A stretch of 61,321 nucleotides of DNA from NCBI GenBank assembly GCA_002733705.1, contig NVWP01000036.1, forward strand, positions 1 to 61,321, in the 5' to 3' direction. Under the pieces are notes generated by a model. That model ran no database searches and was not told the origin of the DNA. It worked only from the letters and a program-made list of their open reading frames with translations. Shown here one piece after another: positions 32,519 to 41,827 of this stretch (positions are counted from its first letter, which is position 1; each line of letters begins with the position of its first letter). The position numbers were made by a program, and so were the translations under genes. Source of the DNA: Henriciella sp. (GTDB lineage: Bacteria > Pseudomonadota > Alphaproteobacteria > Caulobacterales > Hyphomonadaceae).

Positions 32519-33607
32519 CTAGTCAGCCCTCTCCTCCAGAAACGCCGTCAGCTCGTCCTTCCAGATGGCAGCCGCCGTGTGCGTGCCGTGGCCGCGGGTG
32601 TCTTCGCTGGCCGGGATGAGGACAAAGCGGGCGTTTGGCATCTTCTCAGCGAGAGCTTCCGGATCGCCGAGGCCCGGCGGGTTGATGAAGTCGTCGGCTG
32701 AATTGATCCAGAGGACTGGCACTTCGATCTCTGACAGGTGCGGGGCAGGATTGTAAGTGCGCGAGGCGTCGAACTGGTAGATCGTATCGTTGGGGTCGAC
32801 GGCGCGGGCCTTCAGACTCCCCTGTGCTGTATGAAAGGCTTCGATAGCTGCCTCGCGCGTGGGTGCTTCAGCCTGCAGGCGATAGGGGTTGGAGCCTGCG
32901 AGGATCAGAACGTCGGCATAGATCTTTTGCCCGGTCTCAAGCTCTGACGCGTCTTCGTAATGGCCGTCGTCATAGTCCGGATCATTCTGGAAGCCTTCGA
33001 TGATCATCTGCCGGAACATGCGGTTGCGCCCGGCAATCTCTATGGCGTTGCAGGCGAGCGGAACAAAACGCTCCACGAAGCCCGGATAGGTGTGCCCCCA
33101 GACGAAGCTGTGCATACAGCCCATGGAGGTGCCGATGATCATGTCGAGGCTTTCGACGCCGGCGTCCTCCGTCAGCATCCGGTACTGGGCGCGCACCATG
33201 TCGTCATAGTCGTAACGTGGGAAATCGAGCCGCATCCCGTCGCTTGGCTTGGAGCTATCGCCATGGCCGAGATTGTCCGGGGAGATGATATAGGTCTCCG
33301 CCAGGTCGAGCGGCTGGCCGGGGCCGAACAGTTCATCACCAAACATCGGACGCAGCAGGGACGTGCCGCTGCCGCCTGTGCCGTGGAGCAGCATGACGGC
33401 ATTGGTGATGTAGCCCTCCTCATCCCGCTGCGGCGTCCCGAGCGTGTAATAGCTCATCGTGATGGAGGGGAGGGTTTCACCGGTATCGAACTCAAAGTCC
33501 TCAATCTCTACCGAATGTTTCCCGGCTTTCGCGGCCCAGTCTTCGGCCAATGCGGGGTTTGCACCCATCAGGATCAGTCCGAGGGCCAGGGTGGAAAATA
33601 GTCGCAT
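32519..33607 (-). CDS. Periplasmic alpha/beta hydrolase (homoserine O-acetyltransferase-like)
   Basis: A 362-residue MetX/Met2-like hydrolase. A signal peptide ([21 protein letters not shown]) is unusual for true homoserine acetyltransferase and points to export. The nucleophile elbow is GTSMGCMHS, the acid is [12 protein letters not shown] and the histidine is in TRGHGTH. Probably an esterase or acyltransferase of unknown substrate. ATG 33607 follows AGGAGGCG at good spacing; the ATG 27 bases upstream would place this site inside the gene. Confidence 0.87.
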   Translation of the reverse strand: MRLFSTLALGLILMGANPALAEDWAAKAGKHSVEIEDFEFDTGETLPSITMSYYTLGTPQRDEEGYITNAVMLLHGTGGSGTSLLRPMFGDELFGPGQPLDLAETYIISPDNLGHGDSSKPSDGMRLDFPRYDYDDMVRAQYRMLTEDAGVESLDMIIGTSMGCMHSFVWGHTYPGFVERFVPLACNAIEIAGRNRMFRQMIIEGFQNDPDYDDGHYEDASELETGQKIYADVLILAGSNPYRLQAEAPTREAAIEAFHTAQGSLKARAVDPNDTIYQFDASRTYNPAPHLSEIEVPVLWINSADDFINPPGLGDPEALAEKMPNARFVLIPASEDTRGHGTHTAAAIWKDELTAFLEERAD

Positions 33608-33661
33608 CAGGCGCGCCTCCTGTTGATACCGCAAGCGAGAGTAGACGTGTTGGTGACGAGA

Positions 33662-34861
33662 TCAACTGGAGCAGACGCCGGTCTGGGAAGGATGCCCTGT
33701 GACGGCGGGCTGCGCGTCTGGATTGCCGGCGCGTATGAGCAGGAGGGCAAGGAGTCCGAGACCGGCCATGGCGGCCCCTGCCAGGGCCACGGCAGGCAGG
33801 CCCAGCCCGAGTGCGATCACGCCGCCGCCAAGACCGGCCCCGATCGCGTTGCCGAGATTGAAGGCGCCGATATTTATGGCCGATGCGAGGTTCGGGGCCT
33901 CCTGCGCGGCTTGCATTACCCGCACCTGAAGGGGCGGTACCAAGGCGAAGCTGGCGACTCCCCATGCAAAGATCAGGAGCGCAGAAGGAACAGGATAGGC
34001 CATCAGAAATGCGAAGGCGATCAGGATCAGGGTCAGACCCGTCAGGGTGGCGATCAGGGTCCGGTCGACCGATTTGTCAGCGAAGTAACCTCCAAGCCAG
34101 TTGCCGACTGTCAGGCCCAGCCCGTAGGTCATAAGCATGGCCGTAACGAATTCGACGTCCGCGCCGGTCTCTGTCTGCAGGATCGGTGTGATATAGGTGA
34201 AAACCGTGAACATGGCGCTTGAGCCCAGCACGGTGAGACCAAGGGCGCCAAGCACAGATCTACGTCCAAGCGCCCGTACTTCGCCCATTGCACTGCCGCG
34301 CTTCGGCGGAGGATTGTTCGGCAAGGTGGCAACAAGCGCGAGCATTGTCGCCAGGCCGAGGCCTGAAATGCCCCAGAAAGACGCGCGCCAGCCCAGCTGA
34401 TCGCCCATCCATGTTGCCACCGGCACGCCGACCACATTTGCGATGGTCAGTCCCATGAACATCGCGGCAACGGCGCTGGCACCTTTCTCCTTTGGTACGA
34501 GACTCATCGCGACAATGGAGCCAACGCCAAAGAAGGCCCCATGATTGAGCGATGTGATCAGCCGCGCGGCAAGCAGCATCTCGTAGGACGTGGCAAGCGC
34601 AGCAATGAGATTGCCAAAGGTGAAGATTGCCGTGAGGCCAATGAGCAATGTCCTTCGCCGCATCTTTCCGGTTGTCAGCGTCATCAAGGGAGCGCCAAGC
34701 ACGACTCCGATGGCGTAGGCACTGATCAGCAGCCCGGCTGTCGGAATGGAAACGCCAAGGTCTGCTGCTATCAGGGGCAAGAGGCCCATGGGCGCGAACT
34801 CAGTCACGCCGATTCCGAAGGCGCCGGTCGCGAGCGCCAGCAAGGGAGGGTTGGTTTTCAT
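33662..34861 (-). CDS. MFS transporter (DHA1 family, AraJ/YdhP-like)
   Basis: A 12-helix inner-membrane drug/proton or sugar-efflux type permease, 399 residues. GVTEFAPMGLLPLIAADLGVSIPTAG-type helix 1-2 and the GKMRRRTLL loop between helices 2 and 3 are typical of the family. The C-terminus is unusual only in a polar tail (PAVTGHPSQTG). It lies 14 bases downstream of the aldo/keto reductase gene and is presumably in one operon with it under the divergent LysR regulator. Confidence 0.91.
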   Translation of the reverse strand: MKTNPPLLALATGAFGIGVTEFAPMGLLPLIAADLGVSIPTAGLLISAYAIGVVLGAPLMTLTTGKMRRRTLLIGLTAIFTFGNLIAALATSYEMLLAARLITSLNHGAFFGVGSIVAMSLVPKEKGASAVAAMFMGLTIANVVGVPVATWMGDQLGWRASFWGISGLGLATMLALVATLPNNPPPKRGSAMGEVRALGRRSVLGALGLTVLGSSAMFTVFTYITPILQTETGADVEFVTAMLMTYGLGLTVGNWLGGYFADKSVDRTLIATLTGLTLILIAFAFLMAYPVPSALLIFAWGVASFALVPPLQVRVMQAAQEAPNLASAINIGAFNLGNAIGAGLGGGVIALGLGLPAVALAGAAMAGLGLLALLLIRAGNPDAQPAVTGHPSQTGVCSS

Positions 34862-34875
34862 GATCTTGTCCCGTT

Positions 34876-35910
34876 TTACACGAGCGGTGGGTTCAGGCGG
34901 GCAAATCCCTCCTGATAGCGATAGGGCGCGTGCGGGTAGGGTGGCAGCCGGTCACTTGCGGCATCGAGTCTGGCGACCTGGTCGTCGGAAAGGCACCAGC
35001 CAACGGCGCCGAGATTCTGGCGCAGTTGCTCCTCATTGCGCGCGCCCATGATGACTGAAGAGACAGTCGGACGCTGGAGCAGCCAGTTCAATGCGATCTG
35101 CGGTATTGTCTTTCCGGTCTCCTCTGCGACCGCGTCGAGCACATCGATAATCTTGTAGAGGTGCTCGTCTTCCACTGGAGGCGCAAACTGTTCGGTATCA
35201 TGGAGGCGGCTTCCTTCCGGCAACGGCATGCCCCGGCGGACCTTGCCGGTCAGCCGGCCCCAGCCAAGCGGGCTCCAGACAAGAGCGCCAACGCCCTGGT
35301 CGGCTGCCAGCGGCATCAGATCGGCTTCATAGTCCCGCCCGACAAGGGAGTAATAGACCTGGTGGGCCACAAAGCGCGGCCAGCCATATCTGTCGGCGCA
35401 GGAGAGGGCTTTCATCAGCTGCCAGCCGGGATAATTCGAGACGCCGACATGGCGCACCTTTCCGGAGTCTACCAGCGTATCGAGCGTCGACAGCAGCTCC
35501 TCAGGTGGCGTGAAAGCATCGAAGGCGTGAAGCTGCAGGATGTCGATATAGTCCGTGCCGAGCCGGCGCAGGGAGGCCTCGACCGCCCGGATGAGCCGGC
35601 CACGCGATACACCCCAGCTTCCGGGGCCGTCGCCAAGCGGCAGGCCGGTTTTCGTCGAGATCAGAACGGCGTCCCGCCGCCCCTCAATCGCTGCGCCGAG
35701 AACTTCTTCGGAGGCGCCGTCCGAATAGACATCAGCCGTGTCGAACAAATTGACGCCCGCCTCAAGGCAGATGTCGATGAGCCGGCGTGCCTGCTTGGCA
35801 TCGCTCGTGCCCCAGGCGCCGAACAGCGGCCCAGTCCCCCCGAAGGTGCCGGTTCCAAAGCTCAGCGCTGGCACTTTTAGCCCCGACCGGCCCAGTTGAC
35901 GGTATTCCAT
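34876..35910 (-). CDS. Aldo/keto reductase
   Basis: A 344-residue NADPH-dependent carbonyl reductase of TIM-barrel fold. The tetrad is visible as Asp in FDTADVYSDG with its Tyr, Lys in ISTKTG and His in LQLHAFD. Start MEYRQLGRSGLKVPALSFGT at ATG 35910, with AAGGAGAT upstream. Operon with the MFS transporter and divergent from a LysR regulator, a common arrangement for inducible detoxification. Confidence 0.94.
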   Translation of the reverse strand: MEYRQLGRSGLKVPALSFGTGTFGGTGPLFGAWGTSDAKQARRLIDICLEAGVNLFDTADVYSDGASEEVLGAAIEGRRDAVLISTKTGLPLGDGPGSWGVSRGRLIRAVEASLRRLGTDYIDILQLHAFDAFTPPEELLSTLDTLVDSGKVRHVGVSNYPGWQLMKALSCADRYGWPRFVAHQVYYSLVGRDYEADLMPLAADQGVGALVWSPLGWGRLTGKVRRGMPLPEGSRLHDTEQFAPPVEDEHLYKIIDVLDAVAEETGKTIPQIALNWLLQRPTVSSVIMGARNEEQLRQNLGAVGWCLSDDQVARLDAASDRLPPYPHAPYRYQEGFARLNPPLV

Positions 35911-35924
35911 TGCGATCTCCTTTA

Positions 35925-35945
35925 ATTTGCGGCAGACGCACAAAT
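35925..35945. promoter_or_regulatory. LysR-type operator ATTTG-N11-CAAAT
   Basis: A 21-bp dyad with perfect 5-bp arms, matching the T-N11-A architecture of LysR-type regulators. It lies midway between the aldo/keto reductase start and the lysR-type gene, where the regulator would act on both. Confidence 0.5.
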
Positions 35946-35996
35946 AAGGGAGCCCGCCCCGGCTTTTAGGGGCGCGTTCGGCAGAGGAGTTTTGCG

Positions 35997-36899
35997 TTGG
36001 TTGCAAAAGTGGAGTTGTCAGCGGATCGTGCTCGCGCACTTGAGATATTTTCCGCTGTGGCCTGCGAAGGCAGCTTCTCTGCCGCCGGCAGGCAGTTGTG
36101 TTTGTCCGCATCTGCGGTCAGCCGAGCCGTCGACCGGATTGAGGAGCGGCTTGGCGTCCGTCTGTTGCTGCGCTCTACCCGGAAGCTCACCTTGACCGCT
36201 GAAGGGGGCTCCTATCTCGCGGCAGCGCGCCGGATTCTGGCAGACCTTGATGACGCCGAGCAGGCGATTGCCGACCAGGGCGCGCCCCGGGGGCGTTTGC
36301 GGGTCAGTGCGGCCCTGTCCCATGGCCGTCTCTGTATCGTTCCGCTACTCGGCCTTTTTGCTGAGCGCTATCCGCATATCCTTGTCGATATCGGCCTGAC
36401 CGATGCGATTGTGGATGTCGCGGCCGGACAGGCGGACGTGGCGATCCGGTTTGGTCCGCTGGCCGACAGTCCGCTCATGGCCCGCAAGCTTGGAGAAAGT
36501 GGGCGTGTGATTGTTGCCTCGCCGGAATATCTGAAGAGATTTGGCACGCCGCAAACGCCGGAGGATCTGCACGATCACAACTGTCTCAACTTCAATTTCC
36601 GCCGGGCTGAACCTGTCTGGCCCTTCTGCCGGCAGGGTGAGAATTATGCCATGAATGTCAGCGGAAATATTGAGGCGAATAATGGTGAGACGCTGGGGCA
36701 GCTTGCAGCCGCGGGCGTCGGTATTGCCCGGGTAGGCGCATTCAGCGTCGCTGCCGAAATTGAACAGGGGCGCCTGGTACCACTTCTGGAAAGTTACAAT
36801 CCCCAGGACACTGAGGAGATCCACGCTGTCTTCGCGGGCGGGGCGAATATGCCCGCTCGCGCCAGAGTGTTTGTCGATTTTCTAGCAGAAATGCTGTGA
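35997..36899 (+). CDS. LysR family transcriptional regulator
   Basis: A 300-residue regulator. An N-terminal helix-turn-helix (GSFSAAGRQLCLSASAVSRAVDRIEERLGVRLLLR) is followed by a substrate-binding domain with the usual two lobes. Start is TTG 35997 with GAGGAG about 8 bases upstream; no ATG or GTG is available before the HTH. It probably controls the divergent aldo/keto reductase-MFS operon. Confidence 0.93.
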   Translation: MVAKVELSADRARALEIFSAVACEGSFSAAGRQLCLSASAVSRAVDRIEERLGVRLLLRSTRKLTLTAEGGSYLAAARRILADLDDAEQAIADQGAPRGRLRVSAALSHGRLCIVPLLGLFAERYPHILVDIGLTDAIVDVAAGQADVAIRFGPLADSPLMARKLGESGRVIVASPEYLKRFGTPQTPEDLHDHNCLNFNFRRAEPVWPFCRQGENYAMNVSGNIEANNGETLGQLAAAGVGIARVGAFSVAAEIEQGRLVPLLESYNPQDTEEIHAVFAGGANMPARARVFVDFLAEML

Positions 36900-36907
36900 C
36901 CTTGTCT

Positions 36908-37243
36908 TCAGGCCGCTTCCATCTCGATGCCCTTCTCGGACATGAACTCTTTGAGTTCGCCGCTCTCGAACATCTCCTTGATGATGTCGCAGCCGCCGAC
37001 AAACTCGCCCTTGACGTAGAGCTGCGGAATGGTCGGCCAGTCGGAGTAGACCTTGATGCCCTCGCGGATCGCCTGATCCTCAAGCACATTGGTGGCCACA
37101 TATTCGACGCCGAGATAGTCGAGCACCTGAACGACAACGGACGAGAAGCCGCACTGCGGGAAGGTAGGTGTGCCCTTCATGAACAGCACCACGTCATTGC
37201 TTTTTACGGCCTCGTCGATGGCTTTCTGGACGTCGTCGCTCAT
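36908..37243 (-). CDS. grxD: Monothiol glutaredoxin, Grx4 family
   Basis: A 111-residue [2Fe-2S]-carrier glutaredoxin. The monothiol active site is PQCGFS (Cys31), with [19 protein letters not shown] providing the glutathione contacts. It acts in Fe-S cluster trafficking and iron homeostasis, often with BolA, which is not next to it here. ATG 37243 follows GGAGACGAG; a TTG 12 bases upstream is also open. Confidence 0.95.
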   Translation of the reverse strand: MSDDVQKAIDEAVKSNDVVLFMKGTPTFPQCGFSSVVVQVLDYLGVEYVATNVLEDQAIREGIKVYSDWPTIPQLYVKGEFVGGCDIIKEMFESGELKEFMSEKGIEMEAA

Positions 37244-37368
37244 TCTCGTCTCCAATCGGAAATGTCCGGTATCTGACCGCGAATGTGTGGCGAAATAGGC
37301 CGGGCTTCAAGGCCCGCCGCTGCCGCAGCCTTCGGACCCTTCGTCCAACAGACGCTGGAGCTGGACTG

Positions 37369-37698
37369 TCAGTCCTTCTTCTCTTTCATGATCTGTTCGC
37401 GGGCGACGGAGAGAAGTTCGGCCATGTGTTCGCGGATGCGCGCGTCGGAGCGGTCGACGCCCTTGGCGTCGAAATCACTGCGCACCTTGCGGAAGACATC
37501 CTCATCGCCCGGCTCTTCGAGGTCCGACATCACCACCGACTTTGCATAGGTTTCAGCTTCGGTGCCCGACAGGTTCATCAGGTCGGCCGCCCACAGGCCA
37601 AGCAGCTTGTTGCGCCGGTTCATGACCTTGAACTGAAGGGCGCTGTCATGCGCGTATTTGGCTTCTTCTGCGCGCTCGCGATCCTCGAATGTGCTCAT
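37369..37698 (-). CDS. F1F0-ATPase zeta inhibitor subunit (DUF1476)
   Basis: A 109-residue all-helical protein of the alphaproteobacterial zeta family, which blocks ATP hydrolysis by inserting its N-terminus into F1. MSTFEDRERAEEAKYAHDSALQFK is the inhibitory region; RRNKLLGLWAADLMNLSG and GDEDVFRKVRSDFDAKGV are family signatures. GGAGGGC precedes ATG 37698. Placement beside purC-purS is the usual order in the class. Confidence 0.93.
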   Translation of the reverse strand: MSTFEDRERAEEAKYAHDSALQFKVMNRRNKLLGLWAADLMNLSGTEAETYAKSVVMSDLEEPGDEDVFRKVRSDFDAKGVDRSDARIREHMAELLSVAREQIMKEKKD

Positions 37699-37925
37699 GA
37701 AAAGCCCTCCTCTTGACTGGGCGTGACTGGCTCTGGCGGCGGTATAGATTGCCTGGGGGGCGGTGCGCAAGCGGCGAGAGCGGCCACCACCCCCAGCGGC
37801 CGCTAGCCGGTTGCTGAATCATCGTTTGTTTCACACGGGCACTCGCGTTATCACTCCGGCCTTGTTCATGGGGGCGCAGGCTGTGGGAGTCCGCGTGCTT
37901 TCGCCCCGGTCGTGGAGGACTGGCG

Positions 37926-38696
37926 ATGTCGCGCAGGCGCATGGTTTATGAGGGCAAGGCAAAGATCCTGTACGAAGGACCTGAGCCCGGCACCCTGATC
38001 CAGTATTTCAAGGATGATGCCACCGCATTCAATGCGGAGAAGAAAGCCGTTCTCGACGGCAAGGGCGTCCTGAACAATCGCATCAGCGAATTCCTGATGA
38101 CCCGGCTCGCGGCCGTAGGTATTCCGAACCACTTCATCAAACGGCTCAACATGCGTGAGCAGCTGATCAAGAAGGTGGAGATCATTCCGCTGGAAGTGAT
38201 CGTGCGCAATGTCGCCGCCGGCACCATGTCCAAACGGCTCGGCATCCCCGAGGGCGAGACGCTGCCGCGGGCCATTGTCGAGTTCTGCTACAAGAAGGAC
38301 GAGCTGGGCGATCCGCTTGTCTCTGAAGAGCATATCGCTGCCTTTGGCTGGGCGAGCCAGCAGGAGATGGACGATATCATCTCGCTGGCCTTGCGGATCA
38401 ACGACTTCATGTCGGGCCTGTTTGCGGCCGTTGGCATCCGCCTCATCGACTTCAAGCTGGAATTCGGGCGCCATTTTGAAGGTGACCTCGTGCGCACCAT
38501 CCTGGCCGATGAGATCAGTCCGGACAGCTGCCGTCTCTGGGATTATGAGACCAATGAGAAGCTGGACAAGGACCGCTTCCGCCGGGACCTTGGCGGCGTA
38601 ACCGAGGCCTATGCCGAAGTGGCGCGGCGTCTTGGCATCATCAAGGAAAGCGCACAGGGCGGCGACGTCATCGACTTCAGCAATGGTGTGAAGTAG
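37926..38696 (+). CDS. purC: Phosphoribosylaminoimidazole-succinocarboxamide synthase PurC
   Basis: The SAICAR synthetase step of purine biosynthesis, condensing CAIR with aspartate using ATP, 256 residues. [31 protein letters not shown] and [17 protein letters not shown] are hallmark segments, with the C-terminal DFKLEFGRH and [19 protein letters not shown] precedes the ATG. First gene of a short pur unit with purS. Confidence 0.97.
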   Translation: MSRRRMVYEGKAKILYEGPEPGTLIQYFKDDATAFNAEKKAVLDGKGVLNNRISEFLMTRLAAVGIPNHFIKRLNMREQLIKKVEIIPLEVIVRNVAAGTMSKRLGIPEGETLPRAIVEFCYKKDELGDPLVSEEHIAAFGWASQQEMDDIISLALRINDFMSGLFAAVGIRLIDFKLEFGRHFEGDLVRTILADEISPDSCRLWDYETNEKLDKDRFRRDLGGVTEAYAEVARRLGIIKESAQGGDVIDFSNGVK

Positions 38697-38768
38697 GCAG
38701 TCGGCACGTTCCAATCAGGATGCGTATCGGCTAGATGAAACCGACTCGATTTTTCGGAGACCTTTGCC

Positions 38769-39011
38769 ATGAAAGCCATCGTCCATGTCGGCCTGAAACC
38801 CGGCGTTCTCGACCCGCAGGGCAAGGCTGTTGCCGATACGCTGGGACGTATGGGCTATGAAGAGGTTCAGGGCGCCCGCATCGGCAAGGTGATAGAACTG
38901 GACCTCGACGGCGTCGCAAAGGACAAGGCCGATGCGCGCGTCAAGGAGATGTGCGAGAAGCTGCTCGCCAATACGGTGATCGAATCCTATCGCTACGAAC
39001 TGGTCGAGTAG
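38769..39011 (+). CDS. purS: Phosphoribosylformylglycinamidine synthase subunit PurS
   Basis: An 80-residue structural subunit that joins PurQ and PurL in the three-part FGAM synthase. KPGVLDPQGKAV and GYEEVQGARIGKVIELDL are typical. In many alphaproteobacteria purQ and purL follow directly; here an EthD-domain gene follows instead, so purQ and purL lie elsewhere. Confidence 0.96.
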   Translation: MKAIVHVGLKPGVLDPQGKAVADTLGRMGYEEVQGARIGKVIELDLDGVAKDKADARVKEMCEKLLANTVIESYRYELVE

Positions 39012-39056
39012 GCCTTGCGCCGCTAGTCTTCCCTGAAAGGATAAAGGGAGGACATC

Positions 39057-39425
39057 ATGATCAAGCTTACATTCTGCCTGCACAGGCTGCCGCATCTCAG
39101 CCGGGAGGAATTCCAGACCTATTGGCGTGAGAACCATGCCCCGCTGGTCGCGAAGCATGCCAGGACGCTTGGCATTGCCCGCTACGTCCAGGTGCACGCC
39201 CTGACACATGACTTCAACGCTGTGATGCGCGACAGCCGCGACGCGCCCGAGATGTATGACGGTATCGCCGAAATCTATTTCGAGAGCTGGGAGGCGCTGT
39301 TCGAGGCCGGGCAGAATGAGGGAAATGCCGAGGCGGGGGCCGCCCTTCTGGCGGACGAGCGCAAATTTATCGACTTGCCGCGCTCACCGCTCTGGTTCAA
39401 TGAGGAGCACGTGATTATTGGATGA
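39057..39425 (+). CDS. EthD domain-containing protein
   Basis: A 122-residue ferredoxin-like alpha/beta-barrel monomer. MIKLTFCLHRLPHLSREEFQTYWRENHAPLV is the EthD signature, with the HAP motif in the loop. The family includes small oxygenase-associated proteins and dehydratases of unknown role. It follows purS by 45 bases; AGGGAGG precedes the ATG. Confidence 0.88.
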   Translation: MIKLTFCLHRLPHLSREEFQTYWRENHAPLVAKHARTLGIARYVQVHALTHDFNAVMRDSRDAPEMYDGIAEIYFESWEALFEAGQNEGNAEAGAALLADERKFIDLPRSPLWFNEEHVIIG

Positions 39426-39464
39426 GGCACGCTGGATGGCCCGGATCGTGCTTTGGATCTGCTC

Positions 39465-39824
39465 ATGAAACACCGCGCTCTCATATTCGCCACGCTTGCG
39501 TTTGCCTTGCCTGCCACAGCAGAAGAAATCTGCCGCTCAATCTCGACAAGCTGGGAAGCGGGCGGCCACAGCTACAACACCCGCATGTGGACCAAGGCCG
39601 ATGAGGCCGGCTGCAAGATCGTTGAGCACACCATCGATGGAGAAAAGATCGATGGCGTCGACTGTGATTGCGACCTCATTGCCGATGGCTTTGAAGACCG
39701 CATTCCGCAGCCTGAGTCCGAGCGCCAGCGCGGTCGGCTGACGGATATTTGCGAAGGGCCGATTGCCATCGAGAAAGCGGCGCCGGTTTCGAAACCGGGT
39801 GATCCGATCATAATAGACGGCTAG
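39465..39824 (+). CDS. Hypothetical exported cysteine-rich protein
   Basis: A 119-residue protein with a signal peptide (MKHRALIFATLAFALPATA) and a mature domain with five cysteines (EICRS, AGCKIV, DCDCDL, DICEG), so probably disulfide-bonded. The DGEKIDGVDCDCDLIADG segment is acidic. I do not recognise a family. ATG 39465 begins the signal peptide; a GTG slightly further upstream is also in frame. Confidence 0.68.
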   Translation: MKHRALIFATLAFALPATAEEICRSISTSWEAGGHSYNTRMWTKADEAGCKIVEHTIDGEKIDGVDCDCDLIADGFEDRIPQPESERQRGRLTDICEGPIAIEKAAPVSKPGDPIIIDG

Positions 39825-39845
39825 TCCATTTTTTACGTGTAAGTC

Positions 39846-40259
39846 TCAGTCCGGCTTGCGGCAGCCATCGACCATTCGGGCACGATTGTTGTTGCTAGGC
39901 ACGTCCTGCGGCACATAGTGCAGGGCGCAGGCATGTACGGTCGTGCGGTTGAAGGCGTGGTTTTTACGCGCTGCCTCCGCCTCGTCGCGAAGGTCGCTCA
40001 TCGTCTCACCCGGGGCAAGTTCGACAGTGCCGCACGTCTTCTCCAGCCCCGCCGAGCGGAAACAGTAACGCGCATTGATCGGTTTCTCACAGCCATTCGT
40101 ATAAGGCCCAATATTGCCTTCGCGTATAAGGCAGTCATTCGCGGTGGCATGCGCGGCAGGATTCGTGAAGCGCGACAGGACATTGGCGCCCACCGTTACG
40201 AGCAGGACAATCAGCACAACACGCAGCCAGTTTGGGACCCTTGCCAGCGTTTTCTTCAT
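39846..40259 (-). CDS. Hypothetical membrane-anchored or exported protein
   Basis: A 137-residue protein with an N-terminal hydrophobic segment (NWLRVVLIVLLVTVGANVL) that can be an uncleaved anchor or signal, and a mature domain with six cysteines (DCLIRE, NGCEK, RYCFRS, KTCGT, HACAL, DGCRK). GGGGGAAG lies before ATG 40259, and the ATG at 40265 is equally possible. No family recognised. It converges on the previous small exported gene with 21 bases between the stops. Confidence 0.68.
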   Translation of the reverse strand: MKKTLARVPNWLRVVLIVLLVTVGANVLSRFTNPAAHATANDCLIREGNIGPYTNGCEKPINARYCFRSAGLEKTCGTVELAPGETMSDLRDEAEAARKNHAFNRTTVHACALHYVPQDVPSNNNRARMVDGCRKPD

Positions 40260-40449
40260 GCGCATCTTCCCCCTTTTGGCAGGCAGCCCTGTTCTATCCG
40301 TTCCGGGCTGGTGTCGACCATGCCGGGCGAAGGCTTCGGTCGCCCCGAAGCAGGCCTGGCGCTTTCGCCTGTCTCTGCACATTCGACGGCTCACGTTCCA
40401 ATCCGGCGGCTCCTATCAGCATTTTGGGCAAGCAAAGCAGAAAGCGCAA

Positions 40450-40480
40450 AAAGAAAAACCCCGGCCAGAAGGCCGGGGTT
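40450..40480 (-). terminator. Terminator of icd
   Basis: Perfect 10-bp arms (40457-40466 and 40471-40480) with loop AGAA, followed on the minus strand by TTTTTCTTTTTG. It lies about 28 bases past the icd stop codon. Confidence 0.9.
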
Positions 40481-40508
40481 TCGCATACTGGTCAAAAGGC
40501 CTCGAGCC

Positions 40509-41720
40509 TTACGCCATCTTCTTTTCAAGGTTCTCTGCCACAGCTTCCAGGAAGCCTTCCGTGGTCAGCCAGTCCTGATCCGGACCGATGAGAAGCGCGA
40601 GGTCTTTCGTCATCTTGCCGCTTTCGACGGTCTCGACGACCACCTGCTCCAGGTCTTCTGCGAACTTGGTGACTTCCGGCGTGTTGTCGAGACGGCCGCG
40701 GTGAGCGAGGCCACGTGTCCACGCATAGATCGAAGCGATCGAGTTGGTCGAGGTCGCTTCGCCTTTTTGGTGGTTGCGGTAGTGACGGGTCACCGTGCCG
40801 TGAGCGGCTTCGGCTTCAACCGTCTTGCCGTCCGGCGACATGAGAACCGAGGTCATCAGGCCGAGCGAGCCGAAGCCCTGTGCCACGGTGTCGGACTGGA
40901 CGTCGCCGTCATAGTTCTTACAGGCCCAGACATAGCCGCCGGACCATTTCATTGCGGCTGCGACCATGTCGTCGATCAGGCGGTGCTCATAGGTGCCGCC
41001 CCACTCGGCGAAGGCGTCGGCGAACTCATTGTCGAAGACTTCCTGGAACAGGTCCTTGAAGCGGCCATCATAGGCTTTCAGGATCGTGTTCTTGGTCGAG
41101 AGATAGACCGGCCACTTGCGTGTCAGGCCGAAATTGAATGAAGCGCGGGCGAAGTCGCGGATCGACTCGTCCAGGTTGTACATGCCCATGGCGATACCGG
41201 ATGAAGGCGCGTCGAACACTTCGTGCTCGATCACCGTACCGTCCGAACCTTCGAACTTCATGGTCAGCTTGCCCTTGCCGGGGAACTTGAAGTCGGTGGC
41301 GCGGTACTGGTCGCCATAAGCGTGACGGCCGATGACGATTGGCTGGGTCCAGCCCGGCACCAGGCGCGGAACATTGGAGATCACGATCGGCTCGCGGAAG
41401 ACGACGCCGCCAAGGATGTTACGGATCGTGCCGTTCGGCGAACGCCACATCTTCTTGAGGCCGAACTCCTCAACGCGGGCCTCATCCGGCGTGATGGTCG
41501 CACATTTGACACCGACACCGTATTCCTTGATCGCATTCGCGGCGTCGACCGTGATCTGGTCATCGGTTTCGTCGCGCGCTTCGATGCCGAGATCGAAGTA
41601 TTTCAGATCGATATCGAGATAGGGGTGAATGAGCCGGTCCTTGATCATCTGCCAGATGATGCGGGTCATCTCATCGCCATCGAGCTCGACGACGGGATTT
41701 TTGACCTTGATCTTTGCCAT
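40509..41720 (-). CDS. icd: NADP-dependent isocitrate dehydrogenase
   Basis: A TCA-cycle enzyme converting isocitrate to 2-oxoglutarate, 403 residues. The sequence ([23 protein letters not shown], then [18 protein letters not shown]) belongs to the homodimeric type also found in mitochondria and common in alphaproteobacteria, not to the E. coli type. [24 protein letters not shown] and [11 protein letters not shown] complete the active site and cofactor region. It has its own terminator and a plausible promoter. Confidence 0.96.
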   Translation of the reverse strand: MAKIKVKNPVVELDGDEMTRIIWQMIKDRLIHPYLDIDLKYFDLGIEARDETDDQITVDAANAIKEYGVGVKCATITPDEARVEEFGLKKMWRSPNGTIRNILGGVVFREPIVISNVPRLVPGWTQPIVIGRHAYGDQYRATDFKFPGKGKLTMKFEGSDGTVIEHEVFDAPSSGIAMGMYNLDESIRDFARASFNFGLTRKWPVYLSTKNTILKAYDGRFKDLFQEVFDNEFADAFAEWGGTYEHRLIDDMVAAAMKWSGGYVWACKNYDGDVQSDTVAQGFGSLGLMTSVLMSPDGKTVEAEAAHGTVTRHYRNHQKGEATSTNSIASIYAWTRGLAHRGRLDNTPEVTKFAEDLEQVVVETVESGKMTKDLALLIGPDQDWLTTEGFLEAVAENLEKKMA

Positions 41721-41758
41721 CGCGTGGAAGTCCTTTCAGTTGCACTGTATCACGGGCG

Positions 41759-41786
41759 GCTATAGCAGAAGGCTTGGATTGGTCAA
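41759..41786 (-). promoter_or_regulatory. Candidate icd promoter
   Basis: On the minus strand TTGACC (41786-41781), a 16-base spacer and TATAGC (41764-41759) match a sigma-70-type promoter. It would start transcription about 30 bases before the icd ATG. Confidence 0.5.
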
Positions 41787-41827
41787 AAGCGACATTCGCG
41801 CCTGCAACACATGATTGAGGCAGACCC

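Noticed and set aside
37699-37925. Purine riboswitch before purC
   Set aside because: No three-way junction with the conserved core was found; only an ordinary divergent promoter region.
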